From: Aureimonas sp. SK2
GTDB taxonomy: Bacteria > Pseudomonadota > Alphaproteobacteria > Rhizobiales > Rhizobiaceae
Direction of reading: 5' to 3'
Length of the DNA stretch: 64,000 nt
Assembly: GCF_029813115.1 (NCBI RefSeq)
Contig: NZ_JAPZDS010000009.1
Coordinates: forward strand, 1-64,000
The notes below the pieces were generated by a model. The model saw only the letters and a list, made by a program, of their open reading frames with translations, was not told the origin of the DNA and made no database searches. Of the stretch, positions 61,975-64,000 are shown piece after piece (position 1 is the first letter of the stretch; each line of letters starts with the position of its first letter). The position numbers and the translations under genes were made by a program.

Positions 61975-63018
61975 TCAGAGGAGGAAGCTCGCGCCCCAGG
62001 CGATCAGCACAGCGATCGGACCGGTGATCTGGCGGCTGATCAGGACGGCCGGCACTCCGATCTCGATCGTCTTGGGCTTCGCCTCGCCGAGCGCGAGGCC
62101 GACGGGCACGAAGTCGCAGCCGACCTGTGCGTTGTAGGCGAACAGCGCCGGCAGGGCCATCGCCGGGGCGATGGTGCCGTTGGCGATCTGCGGGCCGATG
62201 ATCGCGACGCCGATGACCTGCGCGATGACGGCGCCCGGTCCGAGGATCGGCGACAGGAAGGGCAGGGCGCAGATGGCCGACAGGACCACGAGGCCGAGGA
62301 TGTTGTTGGCGAGCGGCCCGAGCGGCGCGGCGAGGAGATCGCCGATGCCGGTGTAGAGGATGATGCCGATCAGCATGGTCACGAAGGCCATGAACGGCAG
62401 GACGTTGCGCACCACCATGTCGATCGTGCGCCGGCCGGCATTGAAGAAGATGCCGACCGCCCGGCCCATGACGCGGCCGACGGAGGTGATCGCGCCGATC
62501 AGCCCGCCCTGGTTGGAGGCCGGCATCGCGCCGCCGAGGGCTGCCGTCGCTTCGGCAGGCGAGGCGAACGAGCGCGGCGCGGCGGTCGGCTGGCCCATGG
62601 CGGCGGGCGAGGCGGTCTGCTGGCCGGCCGGGGCGGCGGAACCGTCGGCGGGCGCCATGTCGTCCGGCGTCACGCCGGAGACGTAGATGTCCTCGGTGAT
62701 GAACTGGGCGAGCGGACCCGACTGGCCGACCGGCATGATGTTGATGGTGGGAATGCGCTTGCGGGCATAGACGCCGCAGCGGGCGGTGCCGCCGCAGTCG
62801 ATCACGACGGCGGCCATCTCCGATTCCAGCGGCGGGTTGCGGAAGCCGTCGACGACGGTCGCGCCGGTCAGCTCGGCGAGGCGCTGGGCGACGGGCGGGA
62901 TGCCGCCGCCGGTCACCGCCACGATCTTGTCGCGTTCGGGCGTCGGCTGGATCACCAGCGGGCCGCCCCAGCCGCCCTTGCCCTGCGAGACGCGAATGGC
63001 CTTGAAGGTCTTGTTCAT
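61975..63018 (-). CDS. srlE: PTS glucitol/sorbitol-specific IIBC component (SrlE)
   Basis: Membrane-bound IIB domain plus part of the IIC channel, 347 residues. The N-terminal IIB domain has the likely phosphorylated Cys75 in [15 protein letters not shown] roughly 45-residue Ala/Gln-rich linker (about 125-170) leads to four or more helices with the glucitol signature [23 protein letters not shown], then [17 protein letters not shown] and [22 protein letters not shown] 63018 gives [20 protein letters not shown], the usual start. Upstream IIC and downstream IIA are spaced 23 and 67 bases away. Confidence 0.94.
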   Translation of the reverse strand: MNKTFKAIRVSQGKGGWGGPLVIQPTPERDKIVAVTGGGIPPVAQRLAELTGATVVDGFRNPPLESEMAAVVIDCGGTARCGVYARKRIPTINIMPVGQSGPLAQFITEDIYVSGVTPDDMAPADGSAAPAGQQTASPAAMGQPTAAPRSFASPAEATAALGGAMPASNQGGLIGAITSVGRVMGRAVGIFFNAGRRTIDMVVRNVLPFMAFVTMLIGIILYTGIGDLLAAPLGPLANNILGLVVLSAICALPFLSPILGPGAVIAQVIGVAIIGPQIANGTIAPAMALPALFAYNAQVGCDFVPVGLALGEAKPKTIEIGVPAVLISRQITGPIAVLIAWGASFLL

Positions 63019-63041
63019 CGGTCGATCTCCCCCCAAAGGCC

Positions 63042-63893
63042 TTAGAGCGTCACGCCTTCGCGCGCGGCGAGGAAGCGCGTGACGCGCTCGGTGACGATGC
63101 CGCGCAGGAGGATCACCACCACGCCGACGAGGAAGTAGTAGATCGCGAGATTGATGTGGTAGCCGGCCGGGATGACGCCCCGGTTTTCGAGTTCCAGAAG
63201 CGCCACCAGCACGCCGCCCCACACGAAGTACTCGCCGGCATTGGCGTGCGGGAAGAGGCCGAGGATCGGGTGGCAGAAGGAGACGGCCGAATCGTAGAAG
63301 GCCGGCTTGTGCTTCTCCTCCAGGAAGGTCCCGAAGGTATAAGCCATCGGGTTGGTGAGGAAGAACATGGAAAGCACGGGCAGCACGGTGTAGCGCGTCA
63401 GGGCGATGCGGCCTGCCTTCTGGGCGAGCCCGTGGACGCGCTCCTCACCGATCATGCCGGTGAGGGCGTAGAAGGCGGTCATCAGCACGACCAGCGTCGG
63501 GATGATGCCGGTGACGAAGCCGAGAAAGACCTCGCCGCCCTTCTGGAAGACGCCGATGAAGTGGCGGCCGATCGTCGCCAGCCAGCCGAGCTGCTCTTCC
63601 TGGTTGCCGGACGCGGAGAGCTGCTGCACGCGCCGGGCGTATTCGTCGGCCGAGATCGCACCACCGCCCGAGGCCGGAGCGGTGGCGGCCGCCGTGCCGG
63701 CGGCGCCCGGATCGGTCGCCTGGGCCAGAAGGGACGCGCCCGCGTGGGCCGCGTCCGCGGCACCCCCGCCGTGATGGGCGGCGAGATCGGCCAGCGGGGC
63801 GACCAGCGCCGTGTCGCCCAGGGTCTGGGCGTGGACGGCGCCGTGCGCGGCGAGGTCCGCCGCTCCTTGCGCCAGCATCATCATCGTCAGCAT
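63042..63893 (-). CDS. srlA: PTS glucitol/sorbitol-specific IIC component (SrlA)
   Basis: Channel subunit, 283 residues. Residues 107-283 match E. coli SrlA (187 residues): [64 protein letters not shown] and [15 protein letters not shown]. The first 106 residues are an unusual Ala/Gly/His-rich extension (runs of AAHHGGG and [11 protein letters not shown]). The start could be a few codons later (several Met in the first seven residues), but the extension remains. It begins the PTS operon, or follows another gene beyond the edge. Confidence 0.92.
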   Translation of the reverse strand: MLTMMMLAQGAADLAAHGAVHAQTLGDTALVAPLADLAAHHGGGAADAAHAGASLLAQATDPGAAGTAAATAPASGGGAISADEYARRVQQLSASGNQEEQLGWLATIGRHFIGVFQKGGEVFLGFVTGIIPTLVVLMTAFYALTGMIGEERVHGLAQKAGRIALTRYTVLPVLSMFFLTNPMAYTFGTFLEEKHKPAFYDSAVSFCHPILGLFPHANAGEYFVWGGVLVALLELENRGVIPAGYHINLAIYYFLVGVVVILLRGIVTERVTRFLAAREGVTL

Positions 63894-63966
63894 GCTCGGC
63901 CCTCCCAGCCGTGCCCGAACGGGCGTTGCGACGTTTCGGTTGTCTGGAAAATCGAAGGCCCGCCGA

Positions 63967-63999
63967 TCAGGCGGGCAGGGCGCCGCCGAGGCCAGGCTC
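63967..63999 (-). CDS. Possible 3' end of an upstream gene, cut by the window edge
   Basis: In the frame ending at TGA 63967-63969 the minus strand reads E-P-G-L-G-G-A-L-P-A before the stop. Only ten codons are visible. A PTS regulator or sorbitol-6-phosphate dehydrogenase would fit the context, but nothing in the sequence identifies it. Confidence 0.25.
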   Translation of the reverse strand, partial: EPGLGGALPA

Positions 64000-64000
64000 C

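Overview
The window is high-GC DNA (roughly 65-70 percent G+C in most genes) from an alphaproteobacterium, most likely Hyphomicrobiales (Rhizobiales). The evidence is the carA / YqeY / dnaG / rpoD gene order, a very long UvrB, trxB next to a LysR gene, and an mmgR/suhB-like small RNA with anti-Shine-Dalgarno loops. An Aurantimonadaceae-type genus is my guess and cannot be proved from this sequence. No rRNA, tRNA, IS element or CRISPR array was recognised.

Layout. 1-1131: start of a chemotaxis receptor gene running off the left edge. 1239-1526: small secreted-protein gene broken by one in-frame TAG. 1574-3697: AT-richer foreign island holding a retron (predicted msr-msd RNA, NDT-like effector, reverse transcriptase) just downstream of uvrB. 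3699-24369: ordinary chromosome with uvrB, envelope and secreted proteins, a thioesterase, GST, PAS protein, aspartate aminotransferase, chromate transporter, sRNA, LysR, trxB, ABC exporter, TrkH, two glycosyltransferases, Uma2 and greA. 24541-36135: core macromolecular genes carB, carA, yqeY, dnaG and rpoD, with a small HTH module between carB and carA. 36204-42751: DoxX, GGDEF-EAL, small secreted proteins, SIMPL and CYTH proteins, then a three-gene phospholipid cassette.

42756-58651 is a catabolic region built around a divergent control region (47812-48159). Leftward lies a ribose-type sugar ABC importer followed, beyond a terminator, by an aldehyde dehydrogenase. Rightward lies a polyol dehydrogenase, a GlpD-like FAD dehydrogenase, a PfkB kinase, a SorC/EryD-type regulator, a SAF-domain NAD(P) oxidoreductase of the COG4091/DXR-like family, acetoin-dehydrogenase-type E1alpha, E1beta and an E2 with an alpha/beta-hydrolase domain, and a HAD phosphatase. 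My leading hypothesis is that this set degrades a methyl-branched or 1-deoxy polyol such as 2-C-methylerythritol: phosphorylation, conversion to 1-deoxyxylulose 5-phosphate by the DXR-like enzyme running backwards, then thiamine-dependent cleavage of that acetoin-like ketose to acetyl-CoA and glyceraldehyde 3-phosphate. The parts are visible; the pathway is inference.

59560-63893 encodes an HPr-EI fusion and a complete glucitol/sorbitol-type PTS permease (IIA, IIB, IIC), which is unusual because most Rhizobiales carry only the regulatory nitrogen PTS. The most interesting items are the catabolic operon, the retron with its clear RNA hairpin, and this PTS.
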